Assembly: GCA_963573305.1 (NCBI GenBank)
Contig: OY754339.1
Span: 11,765,941 to 11,829,940, forward strand
Source of the DNA: Pyrrhosoma nymphula
Lineage: Eukaryota > Arthropoda > Insecta > Odonata > Coenagrionidae
Length of the DNA: 64,000 bases
Direction: 5' to 3'
Notes under the pieces: model-generated
The model's database searches: none
Told to the model about the DNA's origin: nothing
Seen by the model: only the letters and a program-made list of their open reading frames with translations
Program-made: the position numbers and the translations under genes
In this document: one piece after another, positions 35,890-48,771 of the stretch
How the letters are laid out: the number at the start of each line of letters is the position of its first letter
How positions within the stretch are numbered: position 1 is the first letter of the stretch

Positions 35890-36790
35890 AAGAGGGGTAA
35901 ATGTTGGAGGAGTAAAAATAAAAACCATTAAACATGCTGACGATCAAGCGATTGTAGCAGAGACAGAAAAAGAGCTACAGAAAAACATGGAAAGCATACA
36001 TAAGGTTGGAGAGATGTACGGAATGAAAATGAATGTTATTAAAACAAAGGTTATCTACATATACATACTACCCCGCAAGCCGACTCAATAGGCGTTTGTT
36101 AGGGGGGTGTTAGTACACCAGCCGTTATGAGGATTGGGGAATAAGAAGGGGATGTTAATATCACAGTAAAAGGTCAGCGACTAGAGCAGGTAGAATCTGT
36201 CATACCTCGGTAGCCTGATAAATAAAGATGGCAACTCTACTCAGGAAATCAAGAGTAGAATATCCATGGGAAAGAAAGCCTTTGAAAAAATAAAAGCTCT
36301 GTTAACTGCCAAAAAAATACCCATTACCCTATTTGTCAAATGCTTTGTATGGAGCGTGGTCCTGTATGGATCAGATACTTGGACGTATAGAAAAAAAGAA
36401 GTTCAATGTCTTGAAAGTTTTGAAATGTGGTTATGGAGAAGAATGATGAGAGTAAGGTGGACAGACAAGATTTGTCCAAGGTGGACAGACAATGACCAAG
36501 TTTTGGAATGGATTTGATGATAAAAGGTCGATCATGAATGCAATAAAAAGAAGGAAGGCGAACTGGTAAGGGCACATCATGAGGCATGACTGCCTCCTGA
36601 GTAACATAATGGAAGGAAAAGTGAAAGGAAAACGGAAGAAAAGAAGAAGAAAATTTGATATAATGACGGATTTGAGGGAGAAAAAGGAGTTATGAAGAGA
36701 AAAAAATGTGGGCGCAAAATAGAGAAGTTTGGAGGAGTTCAGCTGGAACCTGTCTCAGGAAATATCTACCTTGATGATGATGGTGATAAA
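35890..36790 (+). pseudogene. RTE-type LINE fragment, third copy
   Basis: It starts with VNVGGVKIKTIKHADDQAIV (catalytic block as HADD) and KNMESIHKVGEMYGMKMNV, and is then interrupted at 36055 by a 69-bp CR1 3' end. It resumes as RIGE and, after frameshifts, in the frame 36266-36517 with FVWSVVLYGSDTWTYRKKE and LESFEMWLWRRMMRVRWTDK, then GHIMRHDCLLSNIMEGKVKG in the shifted continuation. The 3' end is GATGATGATGG at about 36774. Removing the insert restores KTKVMRI exactly. Stops and frameshifts inactivate it. Confidence 0.85.
36050..36128 (-). mobile_element. 69-bp CR1 3'-end insertion
   Basis: CTACATATACATACTACCCCGC...CACCAGCC at 36055-36123 is the inverted 3' UTR hairpin and TGTAGATGTAGAT-like tail of the CR1 family. 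It is flanked by the direct repeat GTTAT (36050-36054 and 36124-36128) and sits inside the RTE fragment. It is an extreme 5' truncation containing essentially only the 3' stem-loop. Confidence 0.88.
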
Positions 36791-36948
36791 AGTCACTACT
36801 GTGAGGGTATGTATGTATGTTCCACATCTCCTCCTAAACCACTCCACCCATTTTGATGAAATTTGGAACAGTTGTTCGTTACTGATAGACAACAAACACT
36901 GTAGGGTTAAATTAACCAAAACCCTTTTTTTCAGGTTTGGGGGTGTAA

Positions 36949-37475
36949 TCCTTACTAATATATAAAAATGTAATGGTGTCTGTCTGTCTGTTGCTCCATC
37001 ACGCAAAAACTACTGGACCGATTGAGCTGAAATTTGACATGTAGATAGAAAATATATCTGGTTGTAACATATGCTGTATTAAAAAGTCCTTAGGGCCCCC
37101 AAACACCCCCGAAGGTCCCCCGTGGTGGTCCATGCTCAGCATTGGGTTCGGTATGGTAGTTTCATTTTTTGCTTTTAAAAAGTACTTTAATCCAAGATAG
37201 AGGGCTGAAATGTATTTTATTGGGTGACTGAGTAAACAAAATTTACAATTTTTTCAATCGAATTTCTTCTACGCTCCGTATTACAACAGTCACCCATCTC
37301 CCCGTGTGCCTGAAAAACGGTCAGCGTGTCTACTACAACGAACACAACGTACAAGACAGGTTACGAACTCTTTAACTGTCCACGCTGACAGTATTCTTCA
37401 GGCTTTGTGGTTTTCTTATAAAATAAGTTCAATGTTTTTCACACCCGTTGAATTTCAACGGATACCTTCTGCTAG
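36949..37475 (+). mobile_element. Short non-autonomous Helitron
   Basis: It starts TCCTTACTAATATATAAAA after a host A and ends with the CCGTTGA-ATT-TCAACGG hairpin and TACCTTCTGCTAG before a host T. Its 5' part (GTCTGTCTGTCTGTTGCT, CACGCAAAAACTACTG) and 3' part (GCTTTGTGGTTTTCTTATAAAATAAGTTC) match the two ends of the 3.0-kb Helitron at 31038-34079, so it is an internal-deletion derivative of the same family. No coding content. Confidence 0.9.
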
Positions 37476-40400
37476 TTATTTATATAAAACGGTGCTCTAT
37501 TGAAGCTATACTCCCTATTATTTTCCTTCGTCCTTGCAGTTTTATTTATCCATGGTTATATTGATGTTAATTCATCCATAATTAGATTATGACTTTTCCT
37601 AAGATCTTGAAAATACAGGAAATTCCTAAGAATTTAGAAGACCACACTCTCACACACAAGGCTCTCGAGGCCAATCCCCTAATTTCAAACCAATTTTCCT
37701 TCATACATTAAGACTCGTATACTTACAGCCAAGGAATGTATCCTGTTAAAAAATTGTTAATCCACAGCTTTGGAATAGGAGGCTATAATATAAAAGCATT
37801 GAAAATAGCCCAGAACTGATAAATGGCAAACTTTTACATCGATCAGCTCTTTTTACATCATCGCATTGTTATGAGTGAACTATGGTTTTCGTACCCTTAA
37901 ATCCAGGACGTGTAACATGAATGTGGAAAAAAATCATGTAATTCCATTATATATATTCTATGTGAAACACAGCTAGCATCGGAGTTGAAGGAAATTCATT
38001 CTCCGAGAATGAATGGAATGATCTGGCCTATAGAATATGCGGAGGAGTGGCTCGTGGAGCGGTGGGCAGCTCGGTGCTGTCTCCATCTCGTGGAACATCG
38101 ATCAAAATTAAATGGATTCTGCCTCAGGACCATCATCCGACGTCATCGTAAATCACTCGAGCACTCCAGATGCGAACGCGGCCTGGAAGTGGCGAGGTGC
38201 AATCGACTATCCCTGGGGTACACACGGGCCCCCACGAAAGGTGGGCCTCACACAACACTCACTCTCGATTCTTCCCGATAGAGTGCATAGTAATTAGGAG
38301 ACAGCGGCACGGACGCGATGTTTTTCCACGTTGCTCGTAGTGAAGGTAAGAAACCTTTGGTTACCTGCGCTGTGATGTATCGGCTACTCCTTCCGAAGGA
38401 GGTTGTTTCTCCTCTTGCACGGTATTGACATATTGTCGATTGTTCGTGCGCGCAGACCATGCATCTGTACTGTGCTCTGTGGCATCTTTTATAGCAGGTA
38501 TGGACCACATATACAATGAAGCATCTATTTTGCAGATAGAATACCAAAACCAACTCAAGAGTTGTGGGTCACTTTTCAACAATATATTCACTACTGTGCA
38601 CTCTACAAAATTTTAGGAGGTAAAAGAGTTCGTGATGTATGCTAACTCATACATGTCTAGACATAAAAATTTCGAAAGTATAGTAGATGTGCAGTTAGTT
38701 TTCCTTGGCTCTAGTAGTGAGTGAATCAAGTAGGTGCTGGTAGTTACAATAATATAAGTGCTGGTAATTATAATCATAATAATGAAAAGATTTTATACAG
38801 CAACTGGATAGGCTACCTATTGAATAACCATTAGCTCTTAAAGGCGGCTTTTACGGTCGAAAACCGTTCGTTTTTTTAAAGCCTTTTAAATATGTCCGTT
38901 CTGCGGTATATTTCCCAACTGCTAGTCGTAAAGTAATTTTGACGTCGTAAAAATAAAAATTGACTCCCGACTTACAAAAAAGATTAAGAGCCGGTTGCAC
39001 GATTCATGTTTGTGTGTGTGTCTCTGTCTACAGTTTACCTATCCCTCGTCCTCAACCCAATTAGCCTCCAGCTAATGCAAGCTACTTGGTGGTTGAAGTG
39101 TAATATAGCGAATTCTAACCGCATAACCGTGTATCTGACACAAGCCGACGTCGTAAATAGATATCATGCAATGAGCCCTCAGTCTTTTATTCCAAAGGTT
39201 TGACAATTAGTGAGAAATTTATGCAAGTTGTGGATCGGAAATATAGGAGGTGGAAATGCCGGACATTGCCAGATGGATAAGTAATGGTGGCTTAACTTTT
39301 TTCAGCTGCTTCTATAGTGTATAATGGCGACAAATATGACTCCGATGTTCTCAACTTAAGGAAACTTGTTGTGCACGATAAAAGAAGAAAGTTATTGGTA
39401 ATTAATCCAATAAATCTATTGATAAATTAATACATCGCACAATTTTGGAAAAAAGTATTTTTTTATATTCTCCTGTATGCCACTTATATACCAAGTTAAA
39501 AAGAAATGACGTAAATGGATAAAATACTAATTCAGGAGACTCATGAGAATTACGGCCGCTGAGATGTCTTTGAATATAATGGGTGATATTTTGCCATTCA
39601 TCATATTAGGTGCTGTTGCAGGCTGATAGTTTGTTGTATTTTGATGACATTTATTTCTTCGTTTTCGGATAACTCAGAAAAATTTCAAGATTTTACGATC
39701 TCACTGGGTTTTAGGAAAACGGCAGGTCTTAAAAATATCTCAGAAGGCAAGTGAGTTTTCATCAATGAATATGATGGAATATTTCGTGATTTTCAATAAA
39801 TGACGCATTGCGATCTGTTGATTTGTCCTCGATCCAGGGGGAATTCTCGGGAAATCGCCGCATTGGGTGCAGGACCCAAACTGCTGACACGCAGTTATTC
39901 ACCGAAAAAATTGGCACAATATTACAGATCGGCTGCCTGGGGTCACTAGTGGTTGTTTTTCGCAGCCTCGACCGCCCCGTGGCGATAATTTATTACGTGA
40001 ATCCGCATTCTAGCACGGGGAGGTTAGCGGGGGGGGGGGGGGGGTAGAGGGAGGGAGAGGGAATTGGGAGGGATTATAAAGCGGTTATGACGAGAGCGGA
40101 AGTAAACGCGAAGAAATGAAGACCATGAATATACATATGGGTCTAAATCTTCGGCACCACTTTACGGGCAAAGGTGTTGCCTAGCTTTCCGCAAAATATA
40201 GGTCGCGCTGCAGTCGGCATGGTTCCGATTCTGTGTTTCAAAAATGGCCAGTGTTAATAGGGAGGCCGATTCCGGTACCTTTATATCCAGCATAGCCATT
40301 TGAATCACGGCCTTTCCTTATTAGAACCACCTTCTCTAGAGTGGCGGCGCTACAATCTGCTTGGTCCTAATTTTTCAGTGCATGCGGAATGTTTGGCAAC

Positions 40401-42790
40401 ACCCACTGGGGGCAAGTTTAAGATTCATATGTATAATAGTGATGAAGACAATCGGGAATCCATCTCGCATCGGTCAAGTATTTTCGCAAGCCGAGTGCAT
40501 TTCGTTCTTCTTTTGTTTGCTTGCATCTACCCCCTTAGTAGTCATTCCTTCGTTTTAGTTCTTTGCCTCCTCCACGAGCGACTCTTGGCCTACGCGTGCT
40601 TTTATTCAGAACGCATCAAACTTGATGAATTAACTTTGCTGACCCAGATGAGAGCAAAAAAGTAGCCGTTTTGCTTAGCTTAGCTTATCTAGGAAACAAC
40701 TACTTAAAGAAATGCTCTTGCAAAACGTCAAGTATTTTTGTAAAACAGGGAAACTAAATTATCCAAGGCACAAATAAATGAAATTTAATATCAAACAGGC
40801 ATTTAGCAAAGTAAAGCAGAAAGTTCACATGTGACACTTGCCCTCAATTAAATTTACAAATTAAATGTGATACCTATGACGGGAAAATGTAAGGAGTAAA
40901 AAGGTGAAAGGCGAGCTAGAGAATAAAATATTTTCAAATGAGAACTTACTTTTTTATTTTTACAATCAATTACAATTACTCACGCGCTGTACTCCGTTAA
41001 ACTTCAAGAGGCATTTCTTTAAGTTGGATTATTTTTGCTCTAGAATTATTTCTAGATTCAATGAATAAACAGAAGAAAACGTTCGGCTAAATGGCCTCCT
41101 ATTACATAATAATAACGCCCTCCCCCGTTGACGTTAGCATAAAAAACCCGAGCATGAGGCCACATAGAGTTTTTTATACTGATGATATGGCACAATTGAT
41201 CCCGATCTACTGCTTCACCGTCCATCGCTCTACAATAAAACATATGCATACGTATCGCCTCCTTGTAAATGATGAAATAGATCTCTCACGAAGAGAATGT
41301 TTTTCTAAGCATTATCTCTTAAGTTCAAGGATTCGACATTGCGACTTTCACATTGTGTTTAATGACGAGGTAGCGGGAATTCAGCAGAGTCGAGCGAGTA
41401 TACCCGCTATCCTTTTCATTGCTTAAAAAAAAAAGTTTCGTCACCTCAGGAAAGAGTAAACGAACTATCTCGAGCCTTTGTTGTTTTGACGAATGAAAGG
41501 ACATGAATAATAAGTATTCTTCTTTTTTTTAACAATCGAATCGCGAAAAATGAAGATAGTGTCGCGGTCTATTCGCAAAACACCGAGGAAAACGACGTTC
41601 CGTATCACTCCACATTCTGTATGAAACCGCGGAGGCATCTCGGAGGCGAATTGATTATTCTGGGGAAAACAAAAGAATGAGGAGGATTCTCTTGAGAAGG
41701 AGCTGCTGGTGCATGTATAAACAAACCGATCCGAGAAGGACAATCCGCGAGATTCCATCTCGGAATGAGATGGCGCTCACATCACATTCCCATTCTCCTC
41801 TTCCCATCTCACAACACCCTGCCCTCCCAGCCCCATCTCCTAACCCCACAAACCCCTACGCGTTTTCCATTTGAGGCCTCTTTCCCCAATCCTTCTTATT
41901 TCACTACTACTCCCTCTCGAATTCACATACCCACGAACGTATAAAGGGAGATCACATTTGCTAGGAATCTGATCGGGTGTTAAATTGAATGCTCCCGTGT
42001 CCCGTGACCTTTTCCTCCCTCTTTACCCCTTCTCCCACCCCCTCCCGTGCATCCCCTCCCCACCCACCCCCTCCATATTCCCCCTCGTTCCTCGCACACA
42101 CTATTTCAGCTGCCATGACATCGAAGAAGGCCTGCCATTGGGATTCAAGCACGAATCTGGCGGTGCCAACTCGCTCCAGTCGTTTCTATCGAGAGCATAC
42201 ATATTCAGCATTCAGTTAAAAGCATTGATGCATATATCACAGCGCGTGGCTCTCTAAATACATATCTCACTGCATTACATCGTACATACATAGCTTTCAT
42301 GGGACATGGTTGCGCTAGGACAAATGATAATTTTTATTTACTGATAATGGACCCAAGGGTAAAAGAAATATGAATAAACAAGCACACATCAGGGGAAAAT
42401 TACTGCTTCTTTGGTTATGGCCTCGGCTGTAAATTCATTTTTTAAATGACAACAATTTTATCTTATCTCAAAGAAAAATACAAAACTTATACGGAAAAAC
42501 ACCATTAGGGAGCTGTATTTTACGTCTTACGTAAATGGGGAGAGTGAGGAGAGGGAAATTCGGAATTTGCGTCTTACGTAAATGCCGAATGGTAAATCTG
42601 CATTGATTTACCATCCGTCCCCCATTGAACGCGTCCCCAGGTGGTGGTGGATCAGGGAATACTTGGTAGATTTGCAGGGTCGGTGGCAAATGAAATACCA
42701 CCTGCGGAACTAAACGATAAACAAAGCCAGAGGCGTGTCTGTTACAGCAGCGGGTGGCGTCCTGGTCGGCGTTTGTCTCTATGTTTCAAC
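37476..42790. other. Unassigned sequence with small palindromes and a G tract
   Basis: A perfect 21-bp palindrome (ATTCATTCTC-C-GAGAATGAAT) lies at 37994-38014, a 16-G run at 40029-40044, and two TACGTCTTACGTAAATG-like repeats near 42520 and 42567. ORFs at 37985-38281, 40300-40665 and 41091-41426 have no domain I recognise; host exons cannot be excluded. Confidence 0.4.
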
Positions 42791-42799
42791 ATGAGGAAT

Positions 42800-43624
42800 T
42801 AATCACCTATTAATTCATCATATTGAATATTGTTCACTTGTATTTGCTGATTTAAGAAAAGGAATCACATAAAAAATTACAAATTTTGCTCAATTCCAGA
42901 GTAACATGTATTTTCAACGTCCATATTTACGTACATGTAACTCCCTTTTATCTTAAGTTAAAGTGGATGAAACTGGAACATAGAAAAATATTCCAACTAT
43001 CTATTTTAATCTACAAAGTATTACCATTTAAAACCCCGGAATATATGTATCACTACATTAACCTGATTGATTCGGGGAGACCTGTATTCCTGCCAATTAT
43101 TATGCATTTCATTTTCCTTATTGTAAATATTGTATTACAGTACTCTTCCTGAATATATGTATTTGATAGTTGCAGAAGGTGAATATCTCCTCTTTTTTGT
43201 TAATTCCGTTCCTAATTATCTCTGTTAACTTCTATGGCAACATTTCAATATTTTGTTCTATTTTCATTTCTTTGTTGTTATTGTAATTTATTGTGTCATG
43301 TCTCAGTGTTGCTGCCAAACCTGCTTTGCAAAATTGCTGCCAAACCATTATACTTGTGAAATTATTCATAAATATATGATAGATATTATTGTTATGTTAG
43401 ATGTTGTTTATATTAAATTGAGAATAACTGTTAAATATTCACTTTTATATAATTTGGAATAATGTATTTTGCATAGTTTTCTTTTATATTTGTCTAATTG
43501 TTTATTTTTGCTTCTCTTTCTTCACTATATTCAGTATGGTAAAGTTTGTTCTCAATTGTAACACCGCAGAGTTTACAGAATGTATGTATGGAATACATGT
43601 TCCATAGGACAAATGTCCTATAAA

Positions 43625-43625
<1 letters not shown>
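42800..43625 (+). pseudogene. Jockey/CR1-like LINE 3' end
   Basis: Upstream in another frame, HIEYCSLVFADLRKGIT resembles the YC..VFADL segment that precedes the RT C-terminal region. The frame 42886-43152 then gives RVTCIFNVHIYVHVTPFYLKL, KWMKLEHRKIFQLSILIYKVL and KTPEYMYHYINLI, a familiar C-terminal pattern of these LINEs. It is broken by at least one frameshift. The 3' UTR continues to GTTCCATAGGACAAATGTCCTATAAAT, a small hairpin, and then to a TAAA tail at 43625. Confidence 0.7.
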
Positions 43626-44105
<480 letters not shown>

Positions 44106-44159
44106 TTTTATATTATATTTAGTTAGGAGCTGCTGTTTTTTCTTTATCTGGCAGTAGGT

Positions 44160-47100
44160 ATAAAAAACTAGGGATGGTTTACCCGAATAAACTGGCCAAA
44201 ATGAGTGAGAAGAAGGAGGAATTAAAAAAAGGTCCAAGGGGTCGGATACCCAATGTCGGCGACGTACAGCGGTGCAGGCCCCCTGGTGGGTGGTCACCGT
44301 CTAGAAACTGCATCACCGAGCCATCAATTGGGTGCACTAGAGACAAGAGATGGCGAGAGATCTCTTAAAAGGGACAGCGAACCGCTGTGCACATCGACGA
44401 CCGGGAAGAACAGTGCACAATGGGAGAAGATGTCCAGACCACAAGGAACGAGGGACAATTCGGTTTGGATAACACGAAGATGGATCAGAAAAACTCACTC
44501 CCATCGGAAATGGAATTCATCTCAAGTCTTCTGGAGGATGAGATCATGCGACGTTTCCAAATGATTAAATCCAGAAGATGAAGAAAGCGACCAAGTGACA
44601 GTGAAATATCTCCATGGCTGTAAAGGGTGGCCTCTTCAAGCTTGAAGAAGCCGTCATCTCCTTCTGCAGAGATAGGTGAAAAAGGGGAGCTAAATGCCTC
44701 TAGAGCGGCTCAGGAGAAGGAGGTTAGCGAGGCGCCAAAGGCGCACACCACATGCAGTACCGATGACCCGAAGGGGGCTACGGGAAGACTGATAGAGAAT
44801 GAGCTAGGAACTGATGAGAAGAAATACTCGCGAGTCCAATTCCTGGGTAGAAATTCGCTCGAAAAAGAAGCACAAATCTAAGACAAAAAACTCGAAAAAA
44901 TATCCCGAGGATTAAATGAAGGGAGAATCAACCAGGAAAGAAGAACCACACGAAACCATCCAAATAAAAACTAGAAGCTCTGCTGATCAAACCGGCGGCG
45001 GCGCGACGCAAGGAAAGACATACGCCATTGCGGAGATCCGTGGCAAAGCGGACAGAGTCAACAACACATGGATCGTAGTCACAGCAATCCATCTGATCAG
45101 GTTGGGTAAGGCCCTGGTTAGATTCGGGAATAAACCTGGAGACAAGGCCACCTTTGGCGATTCACTCAAGACCATACGGGGAAAGAATGCGACAGTGAGC
45201 ACCTTTAAACCCAAAGAAATGATCGAAATTAGGGATATTGATGGTCTAAATACAACAAAAGAAGTAGGAGCATCCATTGCAAGAGACTTGGGTCAGCTTT
45301 CCAGGGTCACTAGTGTCTCTGTATCGAATGATAATATAAGAGAGCCGAAAAGCCATTATCACTCTTGTAAAATAGCGACGCTCACCTTTTCTTTTATCTT
45401 TTAATTTTATTTAATTTATCTCAAGAGGTTGTTGTTGGGCGCCAGAAACTTACAATGAAAACATACTAGTTATCTCGTTAATTTATCTCCCTTTATTCTG
45501 AAGCAAGGATTTGATTTGATATGCCCGTATCTTTTCTTAAGTACAAATCACCCTTCACAATATAACATGTACACTCTTATTAATACTCTGTTTCACTTGT
45601 AAATTTCACCTTTTGCCTTCCGGCCACTTATGATTTCATTAATCACAAAGAAATACCCTTCACTCACAAAATATTACCCTGCCCTACATTTTGTTTGCCT
45701 TCACGGTCACAGGGTGAGATCACTCATCACGCAAATATTACCCTTCACACACAAATGGTAGCATACATACAATTTTGGATAACGTCGACCTCTGACACAC
45801 ATGCGTTCCGGAAGAAATCCTGTCACCAAACAAGTCTCGTTCTGAGGACGTGGAACCGGCTTCAATTCCCGACGATGTAGTCGATGTGTCTCCCTCATCT
45901 TGCGTCTGCTACCGCGTGTACTCTCAGGATGAACTTTTTTATGGGTGGTTTTAACTTCTAAAAACCTTACTAAACTTTAGCAAAGAATACTTCTTCTATT
46001 TCTCTTAATACAGAAATTTACTGTCCCGAGTTGCGTGGATTCAGTCTGCCCTTTGGGTAATTGTTGATCAGTGACTCTCGATGTAGACCAGACCACGGGC
46101 AATGGCAGGGCCCTCGGCCCAAAGTAGTGGAGCGCTGCAACGGTGCTACTTGAGTCCACCTCTTCAGCGTTAATGTTTGAGCAATTTGCACGCAGGGGGA
46201 AATGGCGATACTGTGTGAAGGGACCAGTTTTACCTTTACAATGTTATTGAAGGATAAGAGGATGAAAGGCTAATAGTGAGCGGGTGCTAAATGGTGCACA
46301 CTAAATTTACAAGAACTAAACCTAAGGCAAAACGGACGCCTGAACATTAACATAATGAAACATAGAAAATGTTTTTGACTTTTTGAAAACCATTACATCA
46401 CTTTTTTTCTCTCTTTTCTTCTTTTATAATTTTTTTTGGGGGCCACTGGTTCCAATGGGAACCAGGACAACAAGTTTTCTCTCCCTACGATTTTAATATA
46501 TTTATTTGGAGCTTTTTTAACATTTTATTTCACTTTTTTTCCAAGATTTTTTTGGTCCAGTATATATACCTACGGCTGACATATATAAGTTAGTTCTTAT
46601 TTTTTTAGGCTATTTCAAAATTAGATTAATAAATGATTACCATTATAACATAATGAAAATGAATGACATCGGAAAGAAGTCGGATTGGTTACCGAAATAA
46701 AATTTCTTGTGGGAGTCTGTAACTCTTGTAGCGTTTCTTGTGAATGGGATAATCCCAGAGAGAAGCTGTAAGCGTGTTTTGTGGAAGGGACTTTTTCAAG
46801 CGCAAGAGCTTGTGCCTTAATGAAGTCGTGTATTTTTGGTACTCTGTGTTCGTTTCTGATTTCAGTCATTGGTACAAGTCGGCGTTGGTTTGTGAGGTAG
46901 TGCAACGTTTTTTTTGAAATGTCTCTAATTGTTGTCTATGGTACTCGTGCTTATTATTGCAGTTATGATAAATTAACTGGCTACTAAGCGAGCTTCTTAA
47001 TAAACTTAAGAGCAGTTGATGTGCTTCAATAATGACTAAATGCGCATCCCCCACCGCTAAATTGACTAAAGAAGAAATATAACGTAATACCTATGTGCCG

Positions 47101-47510
47101 CGAAATCGATAATAAGAAGACATTACGCAAATACTTAATATGGCGTCGTTGTTACGTTGTACTCTGGGCACGAGGAGTGGGCCAGCTACTGAAAAACAAG
47201 GAGATAAAAATTGGCCTCGTTAGCTGCAGGACCCGGAAGAAAGTATCAGTAATACCGTTTCCTTGCATATGGACACATAACTAGCGCCTACAGAGACCCA
47301 AAAGGGAGCAGGTTTTGCTACAAATGTGGTAGTCATGAACATAAGGTAAAGGACTGCTCGTTCCCAGGACATTATGTGCTCTGTGTTGACACGAGATTGA
47401 GCAAGGATAGCATGGGGCATACCACCGGGTCAGGTCGTTGCATTGTCTTCAAGGAGCTTACCTGCAAGGAGCCTACACTAAGAAAAGAGGTTGGATATAG
47501 TATCCAATTT
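44160..47510 (+). pseudogene. LINE ORF1 (gag-like), interrupted
   Basis: Several short frames (44387-44581, 44627-44881) form a charged N-terminal region. The frame from 44916 carries the conserved core: TQGKTYAIAEIRGKAD, VRFGNKPGDKATFGDSLKTI, TVSTFKPKEMIEIRDIDGLN and ASIARDLGQL, an arrangement typical of R1/Jockey-type ORF1 proteins. Reading is cut at 45365 by a 1.8-kb insertion and resumes with ARGVGQLLKNKEIKIGLVSC and, in another frame, a CCHC zinc knuckle C-YK-CGSHE-H-KVKD-C at 47317-47358. A preceding knuckle has lost its cysteines (CxxC positions read as Y and F). No endonuclease/RT ORF2 follows. The product would be a nucleic-acid chaperone of the LINE particle. Confidence 0.8.
45366..47160. 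mobile_element. Unclassified 1.8-kb insertion in LINE ORF1
   Basis: ACTCT occurs at 45361-45365 and 47161-47165, exactly where the ORF1 reading stops and resumes, so it is a likely 5-bp target duplication. The ends are TGTAAAATAGCGACGC and GGCGTCGTTGTTACGTTGT, which share a degenerate inverted GCGACGC/GCGTCG. A TGGCGCCCAACAACAACC string, resembling a tRNA-Lys primer site, lies on the minus strand near 45432-45450, but no paired LTRs were found. A perfect hairpin CTGGTTCC-AATG-GGAACCAG lies at 46446-46465. No protein recognised. It could be an LTR-derived remnant or an unknown DNA element. Confidence 0.65.
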
Positions 47511-48380
47511 TCATTGGATTAGCAATAATTGGACCGAAAATCAGCTCCAATTGATACGACAGCTAAGTAGCTTGGAAATGCGATCCATTTCAGATGGATA
47601 CGCTCTAAGTTGTCACCACATCTATATGCATTCAGTCAGCACGTCACTTGGGACTGAATGGGACGCCCAGCGCCCTGGATGGAGCTTCAGATTGACGTCC
47701 TTCCCACAGCGCTCTATACATAAATTCAGAAAGCGCATGTACGTATTCCACATCTATGGGTGTTAATTAACCACCAATTAAGAAATAACTCGGATACCTG
47801 ACGTAAAAAGATAATAAATATTATTGTTTTCAACGTAACACAGTTTAAGCTCACGTTTATTGAAAAACGTTTTTCTGCCAGATCATTATTGTGACTGTTG
47901 TGAGCGATATAACATGGACTTCTCAACAGAGCTGCGGAAATATATTGCTTCTAAGTTTGCGTTGCTTGTGATACAATTCCATCAGAGTGAGCTGAGTACA
48001 TCTGCTTACCAACACTTCATCTGGCGATTTTGGTGGTGTTCCCATATCCTTAAGCATGAGCGTAACCATGGAAAGCTCTAGGGGGGTAAGGGGGGGCGAT
48101 TAGTATTTGTGCACCTGCAGAACTTTAAGGGGTGGAGTGTGGGGTATGCCTCACGCTAACTCTCGTGGCAAATAACTACTTTAAATGAGAGTATGGCGGT
48201 ACTGAAAGAGGGTGGTAAAACCACATTCCGTCAAGTCAGAAATCAATTTCAGTAAATATAATTACAACGGATTTTAACACGGAATTTATATATATTTGAA
48301 TTCTATCGGTAACACAGTGTTTATTAATATCTGAATCAGATATGTCCTTGAGGATCAAATTCCTGGTTCAGAATTTTACA
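47511..48380. other. Unassigned sequence
   Basis: No motif recognised; frames at 47491-47766 and 47860-48081 are short and featureless. Confidence 0.4.
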
Positions 48381-48383
48381 CAA

Positions 48384-48771
48384 TTACTGTAGCACATCAG
48401 GCCGATGCCAATAGTAATTATCGGCTTTGCATCTAAGGACGTCTTTATCTTCGTAAATGGCGAATTTATTGAGTTGATTCGCGAAGTTTTGAAAATATAA
48501 ATCACCCGCTTGGATATTTGAAGTTACCACTTGAGCCACAGAATCCCACTTGGAGATGAGTGGAAACCTCCATCTGTCGCAAATACATGGAGCCACTTAC
48601 TTGATTTGTAATCCTTAGAATTCGACAGATACTGCCCAGCTGCATTGATACACAACCACTAATGGAGTTACCTACGTGGAGCGTATTATTTTTTCTGAGC
48701 TTCCCTAAATCCTTAGCGACAAATTTTCCATCATATTGCACCTTAGACCACATAGACCTAATTTTTTTCAC
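48384..48771 (-). pseudogene. Possible P-element-like transposase remnant
   Basis: Two overlapping minus frames read RSMWSKVQYDGKFVAKDLGK, NNTLHVGNSIS and then SVAQVVTSNIQ, YFQNFANQLNKF, an order reminiscent of the middle of THAP9/P-element transposases. A frameshift separates the two parts. The resemblance is from memory and could be coincidental; no catalytic residues are identifiable. Confidence 0.3.

Noticed and set aside
41130..41210. Inverted repeat CATAAAAAAC...GTTTTTTATA as a transposon
   Set aside because: Arms are short and imperfect, with no flanking duplication.
45432..45450. Complete LTR retrotransposon based on a primer-site-like string
   Set aside because: No paired long terminal repeats and no gag-pol frames were found; kept only as a clue for the 1.8-kb insertion.
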